Positions 7,601 through 15,152 of a DNA stretch of 64,000 nucleotides are shown piece by piece. Within the stretch, counting starts at the first letter, position 1. Each line of letters begins with the position of its first letter. The DNA is from JAJYVT01 sp035534455 (GTDB lineage Bacteria > Actinomycetota > Acidimicrobiia > Acidimicrobiales > RAAP-2). A program made the position numbers and the translations under genes. The stretch is from assembly GCA_035534455.1 (NCBI GenBank), contig DATLRV010000002.1:1-64000 (forward strand), written 5' to 3'. The notes under the pieces are model-generated. The model made no database searches. It was not told the origin of the DNA and saw nothing but the letters and a program-made list of their open reading frames with translations.

Positions 7601-7998
7601 CTGCGAACGTGGGCCGCGACGCTCTGCGACGGTTCCCTCATCTGGACCACCACGTCTTCTCCACTGCTGGTTCAAGCACACGGCCATGTGGAAGCCCTCG
7701 CGGGCGCTCCGCGACGCCGAGCGAGTCAACTACGCCGAGATCGCTCCTGGCACCGCCGCGGTCGACCGGCACCGGACCTTCCAGTTCACTGAGGCCCGCC
7801 TATGGGACTGGACTGGCCAGCTCCCCTGCCGCGCCACCCGGAATCGCGTACCCCGCACCCGATCGACCCAACCGAGTAGGGGCAGTTCTTCACCGAGGAC
7901 GCGGCCCGGACGCCCATCACGCGATCGCCAGCGCCCTGGACGGCGAGGGGGCGCCGAGTGGCCGCCGGGCGGCCAACACCATGACCACCCACAGCAAC
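7601..7998 (+). pseudogene. Second degenerate copy of the element gene (direct repeat copy B)
   Basis: This matches 3211-3617 across its whole length but is more decayed. It loses one base at CTGCGA-CGG, shares copy A's one-base deficit ahead of CWFKH, and a TGG codon has become TAG (GAGTAG near 7877). It has lost the first third of the gene. Its right end (CCCACAGCAAC, 7998) is fused directly to the interior of an ice-binding-protein gene on the opposite strand. It holds no translatable gene and is best read as a scar of a past integration or recombination. Confidence 0.8.
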
Positions 7999-8441
7999 TG
8001 AGTCGATGTCGCCTTGTACACCCCAGGTACCAGGCTCTTTCCGCCGAGGTTGCTGCTGGAGAAGTTCGCAGGTGTGGTCGGGGTGCGCCCCGCCGCATCT
8101 GTATACGCCGTGCCGAGAGCTGCTTGGGCTGCTGCTGCGACAGCTTTCGCAGCGTAGATGGTTCCGTCGATCACGTGCGGTGTGCCGGTGACCGAACTGC
8201 CGGGGCTGACACCGAGGTCTCCGGTGATGACCGACGCTCCGGTATTGGTGACTTTGGTGCTACCGAGCACTGCGAACGGTGTGGCCTCCCCCAGTTCCAG
8301 GGGACGCCGACGCCAACGGCACCTCAACGGAGCCGGCCAAGACGATCATTCCAGTGGCGGTCCCGGCCAACAACAGGGAGACAGGGAGACAAACCACCAG
8401 CGCCGCGAACGACGAGGACGAGCATGCAGTGGGTGGTTCAT
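7999..8441 (-). pseudogene. Ice-binding-like (DUF3494) protein, broken at both ends
   Basis: The minus strand reads ELGEATPFAVLGSTKVTNTG, then ASVITGDLGVSPGSSVTG and LVPGVYKATSTQL, the recognisable first half of DUF3494/ice-binding-like secreted beta-solenoid proteins. Upstream, an apparent export signal (FAALVVCLPVSLLLAGTATG) lies in a different frame, so at least one frameshift occurs near 8290-8300. The best ATG (8441) lies in a third frame. The 3' half is missing: after STQL the sequence becomes repeat copy B at 7998. The gene was probably functional in an ancestor and was cut by the rearrangement. Confidence 0.75.
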
Positions 8442-8719
8442 CGACTCCACGAGCCCATTTCAGTGACCGAGCGACTCGATCTGATCGATGCTGCGGTCGC
8501 GTGGTCTGGCACGCGTGGACGATCGAGCCGGAATTTGCCGGATGAAGAAGCCCTCGAGCCTCCAGCGGACCCCTCCACGACGTCGTCACAACGCGAATGC
8601 GACGGAACAGCCAGGGCCGACCGCATAGTCGAACCCCTCTTCATTCTCAGTGAACCAGTGCCACGATAATTATGACCCCGAATGATCAAGATTGCGATCC
8701 CAATCAACCACCGAATCAT
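8438..8719 (-). CDS. Possible small membrane peptide (reading frame uncertain)
   Basis: An ATG at 8719 preceded by AAGAAGGGGAATCAC (good ribosome site) opens MIRWLIGIAILII, a single hydrophobic helix. The nominal frame then continues with 80 unlikely, Ser/Arg-rich residues to 8438. A one-base slip would instead give a peptide of about two dozen residues ending at a TGA at 8647-8649, which looks more natural. It lies 72 bases downstream of csbD on the same strand and may be the last member of that operon. Confidence 0.35.
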   Translation of the reverse strand: MIRWLIGIAILIIRGHNYRGTGSLRMKRGSTMRSALAVPSHSRCDDVVEGSAGGSRASSSGKFRLDRPRVPDHATAASIRSSRSVTEMGSWSR

Positions 8720-8791
8720 GTGATTCCCCTTCTTGGTTCGCCACACGCCGAGCGACGCGTGGCACAAGGAGACTCGGTATTCCCATGCGAT

Positions 8792-8977
8792 TTATGGGCC
8801 GGATCGGTGGCCGAAGACGTCTTTGACTTTTTCGCGAGCCTGCTTGATCCTGGCTTGGCATTGGTCCTTTTTGCCATGTGCCCGTAGTTCCTTGTCACCG
8901 GTGATGTCACCGGCCTTCTCCTTGAGCTTGCCCCTGACTTCTTGGATCTTGTTCTTGGCCTTGTCCCTGGTGCCCAT
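8792..8977 (-). CDS. CsbD-family stress-response protein
   Basis: A 61-residue protein with the CsbD pattern of charged helices: MGTRDKAKNKIQEVRGKLKE, then KAGDITGDKELRAHGKKDQ and a second KVKDVFG helix. CsbD-like proteins are small, highly hydrophilic and commonly induced by general or osmotic stress; their mechanism is unknown. A clear ribosome site (GAAGGAAAC) precedes ATG 8977. It lies downstream of two small membrane-protein genes, and its 5' end overlaps the annotated 3' end of the upstream frame. Confidence 0.9.
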   Translation of the reverse strand: MGTRDKAKNKIQEVRGKLKEKAGDITGDKELRAHGKKDQCQARIKQAREKVKDVFGHRSGP

Positions 8978-9320
8978 GGTGAGTTTCCTTCGCTGGCCGG
9001 TTGATGGTGTTGGTTAAGAGCGTTGAGCGCGACTTGTTGTTGTCCTCGGGACCGGCATCCGTCGGTCCGCGGCTCTCAACGTTGGCCGTCTGCTCAGTGC
9101 CCGATGACTGCGGCAGGAGAAGCTGCGGCCAGTGGTGATCACTCATGGCAAGTACGAGGACCACAAACAATAGAAGGATGCCGAGCGCCCAGAAGAGCGA
9201 TAGACCGAGGATGAGGGCGATGATCAGCAGTCCGCCCCCGAGGAGAACCACGGTGTCTCGTTTCCAACGCCGCGTTCCGTTGGGAGAATTTTGTTCTCGT
9301 GATGTCACCGACGTCGACAT
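8907..9320 (-). CDS. Small membrane protein, DUF6131-like
   Basis: About 137 residues. A long hydrophobic hairpin (TVVLLGGGLLIIALILGL then FWALGILLLFVVLVLAM) resembles DUF6131-type two-helix membrane proteins of actinobacteria. The rest is polar and ends in a Gln/Gly/His-rich tail that is frame-shifted csbD sequence, so the functional protein may effectively end earlier or a small indel may have removed the true stop. ATG 9320 directly follows the TAG of the upstream gene, with GAGGTG as ribosome site, indicating translational coupling. Likely part of a stress/envelope operon. Confidence 0.65.
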   Translation of the reverse strand: MSTSVTSREQNSPNGTRRWKRDTVVLLGGGLLIIALILGLSLFWALGILLLFVVLVLAMSDHHWPQLLLPQSSGTEQTANVESRGPTDAGPEDNNKSRSTLLTNTINRPAKETHHGHQGQGQEQDPRSQGQAQGEGR

Positions 9321-9584
9321 CTAGTGCACCTCTTCGTGCAGTTCGGTCGAGCGGCCCTGTGGGTCGACCACCTGACGGTCGTAGGAGTGGTGACCGCTAC
9401 CCGCCGGACGTCGGGACACGCCGAACACGATCGCCGAGGTGATGAAGCCGGCCCCACCGACGATCATGAGGATGATTCCGACCGTCGAAACCCGGAACCC
9501 GGTCCCTTGGGTGGTCACCGCCCAGTACAGAACTGCACCCACTGCGATGGCGATGGTGCTGAAGACCATTCCCGCTCGACCCAT
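9321..9584 (-). CDS. Small membrane protein, DUF6458-like
   Basis: An 87-residue protein with two predicted membrane helices: MVFSTIAIAVGAVLYWAVTT and STVGIILMIVGGAGFITSA. The AVGAVLYWAVTT ... VGIILMIVGGAG pattern is characteristic of DUF6458 proteins. The soluble tail is polar and His-rich. ATG 9584 is chosen because GGAGG lies a few bases before it; a GTG four codons upstream overlaps that ribosome site. It is the first gene of the operon running toward csbD. Function is unknown in the family. Confidence 0.7.
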   Translation of the reverse strand: MGRAGMVFSTIAIAVGAVLYWAVTTQGTGFRVSTVGIILMIVGGAGFITSAIVFGVSRRPAGSGHHSYDRQVVDPQGRSTELHEEVH

Positions 9585-10137
9585 TTTCGCCTCCACTTCG
9601 ACATGCCTGGCTATCGGCCAGGGGCGAAGGAAGCAGGGTCTGGGCGACCTCTCTCAGGCCATTGTAGCACCGTACGCGATGTTTCGAACAGGCCCACCTG
9701 ATGAAGGTCCGATCGCGAATGACGGTGACGCTTGCGTCGCGCGCGTCGGCGCGGCGAGATCTTGCCGCCGACAGACGTTGGCGCGAGAACTCTTTGAGCC
9801 GGCGCGGGAGTCATACATTCTTCACTTGCCGTCTCGTCCTGGGAGGCGCATAGTGACGAAGTGGGGTGGGGTTTTCTACGTTCTGTCGGAGTGTTTCGGT
9901 GCCAAATGAGTCGGCGCCGTGACCCGCGCCTTCACGACATCGAGATAGACGCATAGAAGAGGGACTGCTGCCGGTCGTCGCCGGCGGCAGAGAGGAGAGC
10001 GGCCGCGTAGCGCGGGGGAAGCGCGCCCGGTAGCACCTTCGGGGGTGGCCGATGATGTCGAGGGATTCTTCGCCTCCTGTGGCGAGCGCCGGGTTCGTCG
10101 CCTGCTTCGACCGGTACCGGACGGAGGGGAGGTCTCG
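9585..10137. other. Intergenic region between two divergent operons
   Basis: No gene is convincing over 550 bases. It should contain the promoters of the leftward csbD operon and the rightward four-gene operon. A conspicuous G-run (AGTGGGGTGGGGTTTTC, around 9860-9877) precedes a 20-codon frame that does not continue. A GGCGGC/GCCGCC-type hairpin occurs around 9970-9990. The last part, GGACGGAGGGGAGG, is the ribosome site of the next gene. Confidence 0.5.
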
Positions 10138-10785
10138 ATGAGCCTTACCGGCACCCACCACGCGTTCGCGAGCATCGATGAACACGGCGTCAACGTCGTG
10201 CTGCACGCATTCTTCACCGCCCGCCCGCGCTACCTCCATTACGGTTCGGCTCCTTTCGTCACCGCGAACTCGACGACCGAGACCCTCATCTCGCCGATCG
10301 CGTTCCCCGGTGTAGCGGGCGGCATCAGCTACGCCATCGACTTCACGATCCCCGTCGTCGATCTCTATCCTCCCAACGGGACGCTGCCCGCACCGCTTGT
10401 ACTCGATCCGGGCAAGTTGAGCATCTCGACCACAGTCGCCATCACGATCGGCTGCGCCGTCCCCAAGGGAAACGACGGCAGGGGCTCGGTGCACCCCGTC
10501 TCGACGAAGTTGAGGGTCATCGCCATCGCGCATCCGAGCGGCGTCTACGTAAGTCCGGGTGTCGGCCACATCACGTTCCACGTGGACGAGGTGCTCATCC
10601 CCGACATCGAACCAGTGACGCTCCGGGCGGTGCTCGACTGCCTGCTCGAGATGACCCTGAACGCTGTTCTCTCGAGCGTCCAGCTGCCCTTCAACATCAT
10701 CGACGTCGACTTCTTCAAGATCATTCTCGAGGAGGGACCGACCATCGCCGACGACCAGATCGAGCTCTGGGGGGACATTTCCTGA
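10138..10785 (+). CDS. TULIP-like beta-rich protein, first gene of a four-gene operon
   Basis: A 215-residue protein with no signal peptide or membrane helix. It opens MSLTGTHHAFASIDEHGVNV, continues as alternating hydrophobic strands, and ends with a helix (LDCLLEMTLNAVLSSVQLPF) followed by NIIDVDFFKIILEEGPTIAD and a terminal strand. A helix, then a LPF-x-D segment, then a short closing strand recalls TULIP (BPI/LBP-like, P47-like) lipid-binding domains. That assignment is my inference and is tentative. ATG 10138 has an excellent ribosome site (GGAGGGGAGG). The stop overlaps the next ATG (TGATG), so the two products are probably made in fixed ratio. Confidence 0.65.
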   Translation: MSLTGTHHAFASIDEHGVNVVLHAFFTARPRYLHYGSAPFVTANSTTETLISPIAFPGVAGGISYAIDFTIPVVDLYPPNGTLPAPLVLDPGKLSISTTVAITIGCAVPKGNDGRGSVHPVSTKLRVIAIAHPSGVYVSPGVGHITFHVDEVLIPDIEPVTLRAVLDCLLEMTLNAVLSSVQLPFNIIDVDFFKIILEEGPTIADDQIELWGDIS

Positions 10786-11576
10786 TGACCACCGACACCA
10801 TCGCCGCCATCGACCAGACAGCTGCAAACACCCTCCTCCATGCCGCCGAGTCGGCCCTCGGCGCGCTGACGAAGACAGGTGGCGGCTCACTCGGACCCTT
10901 CACCGCGGGTTGGAAGGCGTCAGCCTCCTTCGCAGGAGGCACCGCCGCACTCGAAGCGCCCGACACGATCGCGATCGATCACCTTCGGGTCAACTACAGC
11001 CTCAATCTGAACGTTGGCATCGACCTCAGCTTTCTGGACTTCTGCCTGCCGCAGGTGTGTATCTGGACGCCGTGGGGGACACTCTGCACCCCAACGATCT
11101 GCGTGACATTCCCGACAGCGATCTCGGTCACAGTACCGTTCTCAACATCTGTCGAGATCTCGGCGAATTTCGGCATCGCCGTGAAGCTCACAGGCGGGAC
11201 CTGGATCGTCGACGTGGTGATTCAGGCCGTGCCGACACTGGACCTCGGGGCGGCGGCGACGTTGCTCCTGACCGCTGTCGGCGCCGCCGTCTCGGTCGCG
11301 TTGCTCGCGGTGCCGTTCATCGGGCCGCTCCTGTCGATCGCGGCAGCGGTGATCACCGCGGGATTCGGGATCGCCGAGGTCACCGGGTTGCTTGGTTCAA
11401 TCGTGACTTTGTTCGTTTCCGGGCTGACGTTCAAGGTGTGGACACACGCCCAGACATTCCAGGTGCTTGCGGCGGCCCCGCCGTTCACACCCGCAGTCCA
11501 TGTCCTGGTCACGAACGTCGCGGCCGCCGTGCAGGCCTCCACAAAGAACGAGCTCGTCCTATCGGTCGACATCTGA
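10785..11576 (+). CDS. Second TULIP-like protein, hydrophobic, unknown function
   Basis: A 263-residue protein with the same architecture style as its upstream partner: an N-terminal helix (AANTLLHAAESALGALTK), strands including IAIDHLRVNYSLNLNVGI, a Cys-containing stretch (FCLPQVCIWTPWGTLCTP), a glycine/alanine-rich hydrophobic central part (about 150-215) that could be a helical hairpin, and a closing strand NELVLSVDI. The final pattern parallels the end of the preceding protein, suggesting distant relatives. No signal peptide is visible. The hydrophobic centre might insert into a membrane or line a lipid-binding tunnel; this is inference only. Translationally coupled to the gene before it. 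Confidence 0.65.
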   Translation: MTTDTIAAIDQTAANTLLHAAESALGALTKTGGGSLGPFTAGWKASASFAGGTAALEAPDTIAIDHLRVNYSLNLNVGIDLSFLDFCLPQVCIWTPWGTLCTPTICVTFPTAISVTVPFSTSVEISANFGIAVKLTGGTWIVDVVIQAVPTLDLGAAATLLLTAVGAAVSVALLAVPFIGPLLSIAAAVITAGFGIAEVTGLLGSIVTLFVSGLTFKVWTHAQTFQVLAAAPPFTPAVHVLVTNVAAAVQASTKNELVLSVDI

Positions 11577-11606
11577 CGATGGACGGTGAGGAGAGGAGGG
11601 ATCAGC

Positions 11607-12263
11607 GTGAACGCGCTCGACAGCCGCTTCGTACGAGTTGGTGACTGCTTCGCCCATCGTTTCTCGATGCCAGGGACTTTCCGCTACGCCGTGTCGGTCC
11701 TGCCGTCGTCATTCGCGGCACACCACCATGAAAGCAGTGGCTTGACTATCACAGTCACGCCCGCGACTGACGCCCCACAGGTCACGCACTATGTCACGGT
11801 TTCGGCGGCCGAAGGACTGACGGCCTCGCCGGACCGCATCACAGTTTCGGCCGGCGACCTGGTGGTGTGGTCGCCCGCGAAGTCAGCCGCCCTCGGATTC
11901 CGCGTTCGGGGCAAGATCGCGGAGCACATCGTCGATTCGGGTTCGATGAGAACTGAGTCGATCTACACCCACGCCTTCGGCTTGGCCGGGCGGTACCGGT
12001 GGCGCGACGCAAACGGCAGCGCGTTGAAGGGCGAGATCAACGTGGCGGCCCCGAGTGACGACGTCGAGGCCTGGCTCGAGTGCCTCAAGGACGGGGCGTT
12101 CGTGCATGTCAGGGGGGAACGCGCCGAGCCGGAGTCCGTCGAGATCGCGGTCGGGCAGACCGTCGTCTGGGCGGTCGAGAACGCGCCGGGGGTAACGATC
12201 ACCGACGTCGCGCTTCTCGCGCATGGCGGCAGGTCGGACCCGGACGACCAGGCCGGGCGCTGA
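11607..12263 (+). CDS. Cupredoxin-like repeat protein lacking copper ligands
   Basis: A 218-residue protein built of cupredoxin-like segments. The first partial unit ends SMPGTFRYAVSV. A complete unit runs from VTVSAAEGLTASPDRITV through SAGDLVVW to HAFGLAGRYRWRDANG and GEINVAA. A third begins RAEPESVEIAVGQTVVW and stops early. The Cys-His-Met copper loop that normally follows the PG-x-Y-x-W/Y turn is replaced by RWRDANGSALKG, so copper binding is unlikely. GTG 11607 is chosen because GGAGAGGAGGG lies just before it. No signal peptide is visible. It belongs to the operon by 30-base spacing and shared direction. Confidence 0.65.
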   Translation: MNALDSRFVRVGDCFAHRFSMPGTFRYAVSVLPSSFAAHHHESSGLTITVTPATDAPQVTHYVTVSAAEGLTASPDRITVSAGDLVVWSPAKSAALGFRVRGKIAEHIVDSGSMRTESIYTHAFGLAGRYRWRDANGSALKGEINVAAPSDDVEAWLECLKDGAFVHVRGERAEPESVEIAVGQTVVWAVENAPGVTITDVALLAHGGRSDPDDQAGR

Positions 12264-12346
12264 GCGGACCCCGGGTCGTTGACGACGATCCGCTCCTGCG
12301 GCCGACGTCACCAGACGGACACATCACAGGGAAGAAGGAGAGACCG

Positions 12347-13222
12347 ATGCCCACGGTGCACACTCGGTATGTCGTATGGGAGTCGCGGGGCTTCCGTCAC
12401 AAAGGTGGCTCTGGAGCCGTCGATATCACCACACCGTCGACAACGACAGTCACAGACGGCGGTACGTACTCTGCTTACGGTTTCCCGGAAGGATCCTGGA
12501 CGGACTCGAAGGGCAAACATACAGGACACTTCGCCTTCTGGTCCGTTGTCGGCGCCGCAAACGGCGTGTCGTTCACGACCAACCCAAATCTTCACGTGAA
12601 AGTCGATTCGCATGACGTGCAGGCAGTCGCCTGGTACATCGAGCATGCTGCAGGTGGCGGTGGTGGACCCGAGCTGCTCATTGACGCGTTCGATGTTGAC
12701 ATCGGTGATTTCGTACTCGACGATTTCGTCAACGTGGTGACCGATTCGAGCCTCACCACAGAGGCCAATGCGGATGGGATCGTGCCGACCACAAGCGGGT
12801 CCGAGGACGTCCGGGCGTACACATCGATCCGTTCCGTGCCGTTCGACAAGTGGATCGTCGTCCAGGGCACAGAGCTGGTGAGCAAATTGGACCTGACCGG
12901 CGCTCAGGACACGACTGCCATCGCCTTCGCCATGTACCAGTCGCCAACATCCCTGCCCAAGCCGAAGCCGAATTTCAGCCAGGAAACCTGGGTGTCGTGG
13001 TCGGTCACGGTAGACGGTGGCGGTCCAACCGGACGGGGCCCACAGCCGCCGTGGGGACCCTACGTGCGTGAGCTTGCCGCCGGTCTCGCCCTTGCTGACA
13101 CGGCGGGAATGGTCGACAAGGGATTGCGCAGTTCCGCCCTGCAACTCGCTGCTGATCAGGTGAAGGTAGCGGCTGACAACATCGTGCGACAGATGGAAGG
13201 CGGTCTGGCTGCCTCGGAGTAG
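12347..13222 (+). CDS. Unrecognised beta-rich protein closing the four-gene operon
   Basis: A 291-residue protein I do not recognise. The N-terminal half (MPTVHTRYVVWESRGFRHKG) contains short strands with many Gly, Ser and Thr, and a gly-rich linker (AAGGGGGPELL) around residue 105-110. The second half has a strand-rich domain (WIVVQGTELVSKLDLTG, QETWVSWSVTVDGGG) followed by a helical tail (ADQVKVAADNIVRQMEGGL). There is no signal peptide, transmembrane helix or obvious active site. ATG 12347 follows GAAGAAGGAGAG. It lies 83 bases after the cupredoxin-like gene and is probably co-transcribed. Confidence 0.65.
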   Translation: MPTVHTRYVVWESRGFRHKGGSGAVDITTPSTTTVTDGGTYSAYGFPEGSWTDSKGKHTGHFAFWSVVGAANGVSFTTNPNLHVKVDSHDVQAVAWYIEHAAGGGGGPELLIDAFDVDIGDFVLDDFVNVVTDSSLTTEANADGIVPTTSGSEDVRAYTSIRSVPFDKWIVVQGTELVSKLDLTGAQDTTAIAFAMYQSPTSLPKPKPNFSQETWVSWSVTVDGGGPTGRGPQPPWGPYVRELAAGLALADTAGMVDKGLRSSALQLAADQVKVAADNIVRQMEGGLAASE

Positions 13223-13340
13223 CACTACCTCTAGTCGCTGCCGGAGGGTAGCGTGCGCGAGGCCGAGGGACGGCTCCACCGCCGCACGGTGTCGGCGCGA
13301 AAGGCTGAAGCGAGGAGCGGCAGCGTTCTCGCGCGCGTCC

Positions 13341-13640
13341 TCAACCAACGATCTCGCTCGCGTGCTGGGCGAAGGCTGCCATGAGGCGCACGCGGTCGGG
13401 CGGGCCACCGGCGGCGAAGATCTCTCCCACGGCCTCGACCGACCCCATCGGTGACCCGGGCACGAAGAGCTCGAGGGCCTTGACCGGCGTGTCGGTGCCG
13501 TTGGCAAGCGTGTGGGGCGTGCCAGGGGGAATGTGCAGGCAGGTGCCGGCCGGCGCGGCGACGTTCTTGTCCGCCGGCGGGAACGTCAAGGTGCCCTCAG
13601 GTTCGCCGCCTTCGACCATGACCCCTGGCTCGACTTGCAC
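13341..13640 (-). pseudogene. Cupin-domain protein, N-terminus lost
   Basis: The 99 visible residues form most of a conserved cupin barrel: GVMVEGGEPEGTLTFPPADK, then APAGTCLHIPPGTPHTLANG with the His of cupin motif 2, then KALELFVPGSPM and a C-terminal helix. A complete protein of this kind would have another 30-60 residues carrying the first metal-binding motif. Upstream in frame the sequence (KLRIGESGSVQVEP) runs into a LuxR gene fragment on the opposite strand without a start, so the 5' end has been deleted. Function of the ancestor: probably a small-molecule binding or modifying cupin. Confidence 0.65.
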
Positions 13641-13885
13641 GCTGCCCGACTCGCCGATGCGCAGCTTGGATGGACCGCCGTCACCGTGGAGCCGGCGAGC
13701 CCGATCGCCCTGGCGCGACTGATCGTGGCCGGGATGGGACTGACGCCCCGGGAAGCCGAGGTCGACGTCTCGTGGCCGGCCTCTCCCGTATGGAGGTGGC
13801 CGCGGACCTCCAGCTCTCGCTGCACACCGTCAACGCTCACGTGATGGCCATCTTCGACAAGGCAGACGTCCCCACCGCCGGGTAG
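13641..13885 (+). pseudogene. LuxR-type HTH regulator, C-terminal fragment with frameshift
   Basis: Reading right, WTAVTVEPASPIALARLIVA and GMGLTPREAEV match the linker and start of a LuxR-type HTH. After REAEV the frame slips by one base near 13765, and VAGLSRMEVAADLQLSLHTV then NAHVMAIFDKADV completes the HTH in another frame to TAG 13885. The N-terminal sensor half is absent. The fragment abuts the broken cupin gene head-to-head, so one deletion probably removed both 5' ends and the shared promoter of a divergent pair. Confidence 0.65.
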
Positions 13886-13890
13886 CGCCG

Positions 13891-13920
13891 GGCAGCTCCG
13901 GGCAGCTCCGGGCAGCTCCG
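13891..13920. repeat. Three tandem copies of a 10-bp unit
   Basis: GGCAGCTCCG occurs three times in a row, directly after the LuxR remnant stop. It lies in the ~95-base gap before the next gene and has no evident coding role. Confidence 0.9.
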
Positions 13921-13981
13921 GCGTTCGGCTCGGCGCGCGCCCTGACGAGGACGGCTTCGCTCCGCTCTGTAGATTCTGCCC

Positions 13982-15136
13982 GTGACAGAGCAGGACCCGG
14001 GGCGGGGGTCCGATGTCGTCCAGTCCCGGCTCGAGAGGCGGCTGAGCCGGGGGCGTGGGGCGAGGACACGCCGTCGCTCGCTCCTCCGACGTCTGCTCCC
14101 CCTCGTGGCGCTCGTCGTCGCGGTGTCCGGGGTGGTCGTCGTGATCGAGACGCGGCCCGGACCGGCGACGGGAGCGAAGGGGGCATCCTCGTCGACGACG
14201 TCGGCGGCCGCCGATCCGGCGACCACCCTCCCGGCGACGACCACCCTCCCGGCAACGACCACCACGGCGCCACCGCCCTACATGCCGCCTTCGGTCGCCC
14301 CCACGATCTCGCCCGCCCTCCCCGGCGAGGGGGTCTGGGTCGCAATGGACACGTGGAGCCCCGGCCCGCCGTCCGTCATGACCACCTCGTTCCGGCCGGA
14401 TCCCGCCCAGCCGACAATCGTGGCGTACGCCTCGTGGATCCGGTCCTCGACCACCCAGCTCGCGCTGTACCCGGGATACGAGGGCCCCGGTCCCACCGCT
14501 CCAACGGTCGACCGAGGCCCCGAGATGGTGCCGACGACAGCACGGACATCCCTCCTCGCCACGTTCAACTCCGGCTTCTACGAGGCGGACTCGACGGCCG
14601 GCTTCTACGCCCACGGCACCTTGTACGACCCGATGGTCGACGGCCTGGCCACGGTGATCCAGTACGCCGACGGCAAGGTGGACGTCATGGACTGGCACGG
14701 CGGGGCGGCGCCCGGTCCCACAATCGAGATGGCACGCCAGAACTTGCCCCTCCTGGTGGACGCCCGTGCCCCCACGGCGGCGGCCAACGACCCGACACAG
14801 TGGGGACTCACCCTCGGCGGCGCCCCCGCGGTCTGGCGCACCGCGCTGGGCGTCGACGCGAAGGGCAATCTCGTCTACGTCGCCGCCGGCTCGCAGACGG
14901 CGGCCAGCCTGGCCGCGATCCTCGTCCAGCTGGGGGTGGTCCGGGGGATGCAGCTCGACATCAACCCGGAGTGGCCGATCTTCGCGACCTACGGCGGCCC
15001 CGGTGCGGCATCCCCCTCACTCGACGTCCCGAACCCGAACCAGATCCCCAACCGATTCTTGTACTCGAGCACCAAGGACTTCTTCGCGGTCTTCGCCCGC
15101 CAGCCCGGAGCAGTGCCGGTGGTGCAGCCGTGGTGA
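13982..15136 (+). CDS. Membrane-anchored phosphodiester glycosidase-family protein (NAGPA/DUF2233-like)
   Basis: A 384-residue exported protein. Residues 1-35 are basic, then LLPLVALVVAVSGVVVVIET is a membrane anchor, then a Thr/Pro-rich linker (about 65-95). The catalytic-like domain has FNSGFYEADSTAGFYAHGTL, then ADGKVDVMDWHGG and GMQLDINPEWPIFATYGG, which correspond to the conserved regions of phosphodiester glycosidase (NAGPA-type) domains that remove sugars from phosphodiester-linked glycans or act on exopolysaccharide. It starts at GTG 13982. It is 16 bases upstream of a CapA-family gene in the same direction, suggesting a joint role in surface polymer metabolism. Confidence 0.85.
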   Translation: MTEQDPGRGSDVVQSRLERRLSRGRGARTRRRSLLRRLLPLVALVVAVSGVVVVIETRPGPATGAKGASSSTTSAAADPATTLPATTTLPATTTTAPPPYMPPSVAPTISPALPGEGVWVAMDTWSPGPPSVMTTSFRPDPAQPTIVAYASWIRSSTTQLALYPGYEGPGPTAPTVDRGPEMVPTTARTSLLATFNSGFYEADSTAGFYAHGTLYDPMVDGLATVIQYADGKVDVMDWHGGAAPGPTIEMARQNLPLLVDARAPTAAANDPTQWGLTLGGAPAVWRTALGVDAKGNLVYVAAGSQTAASLAAILVQLGVVRGMQLDINPEWPIFATYGGPGAASPSLDVPNPNQIPNRFLYSSTKDFFAVFARQPGAVPVVQPW

Positions 15137-15152
15137 CCTCGCGGACGCGACC

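Noticed and set aside
9860..9909. A G-rich stretch resembling an mraZ-type promoter box
   Set aside because: The spacing of the TGGGG runs does not match the known TGGG-N5 pattern, and no mraZ gene follows. It is probably chance.
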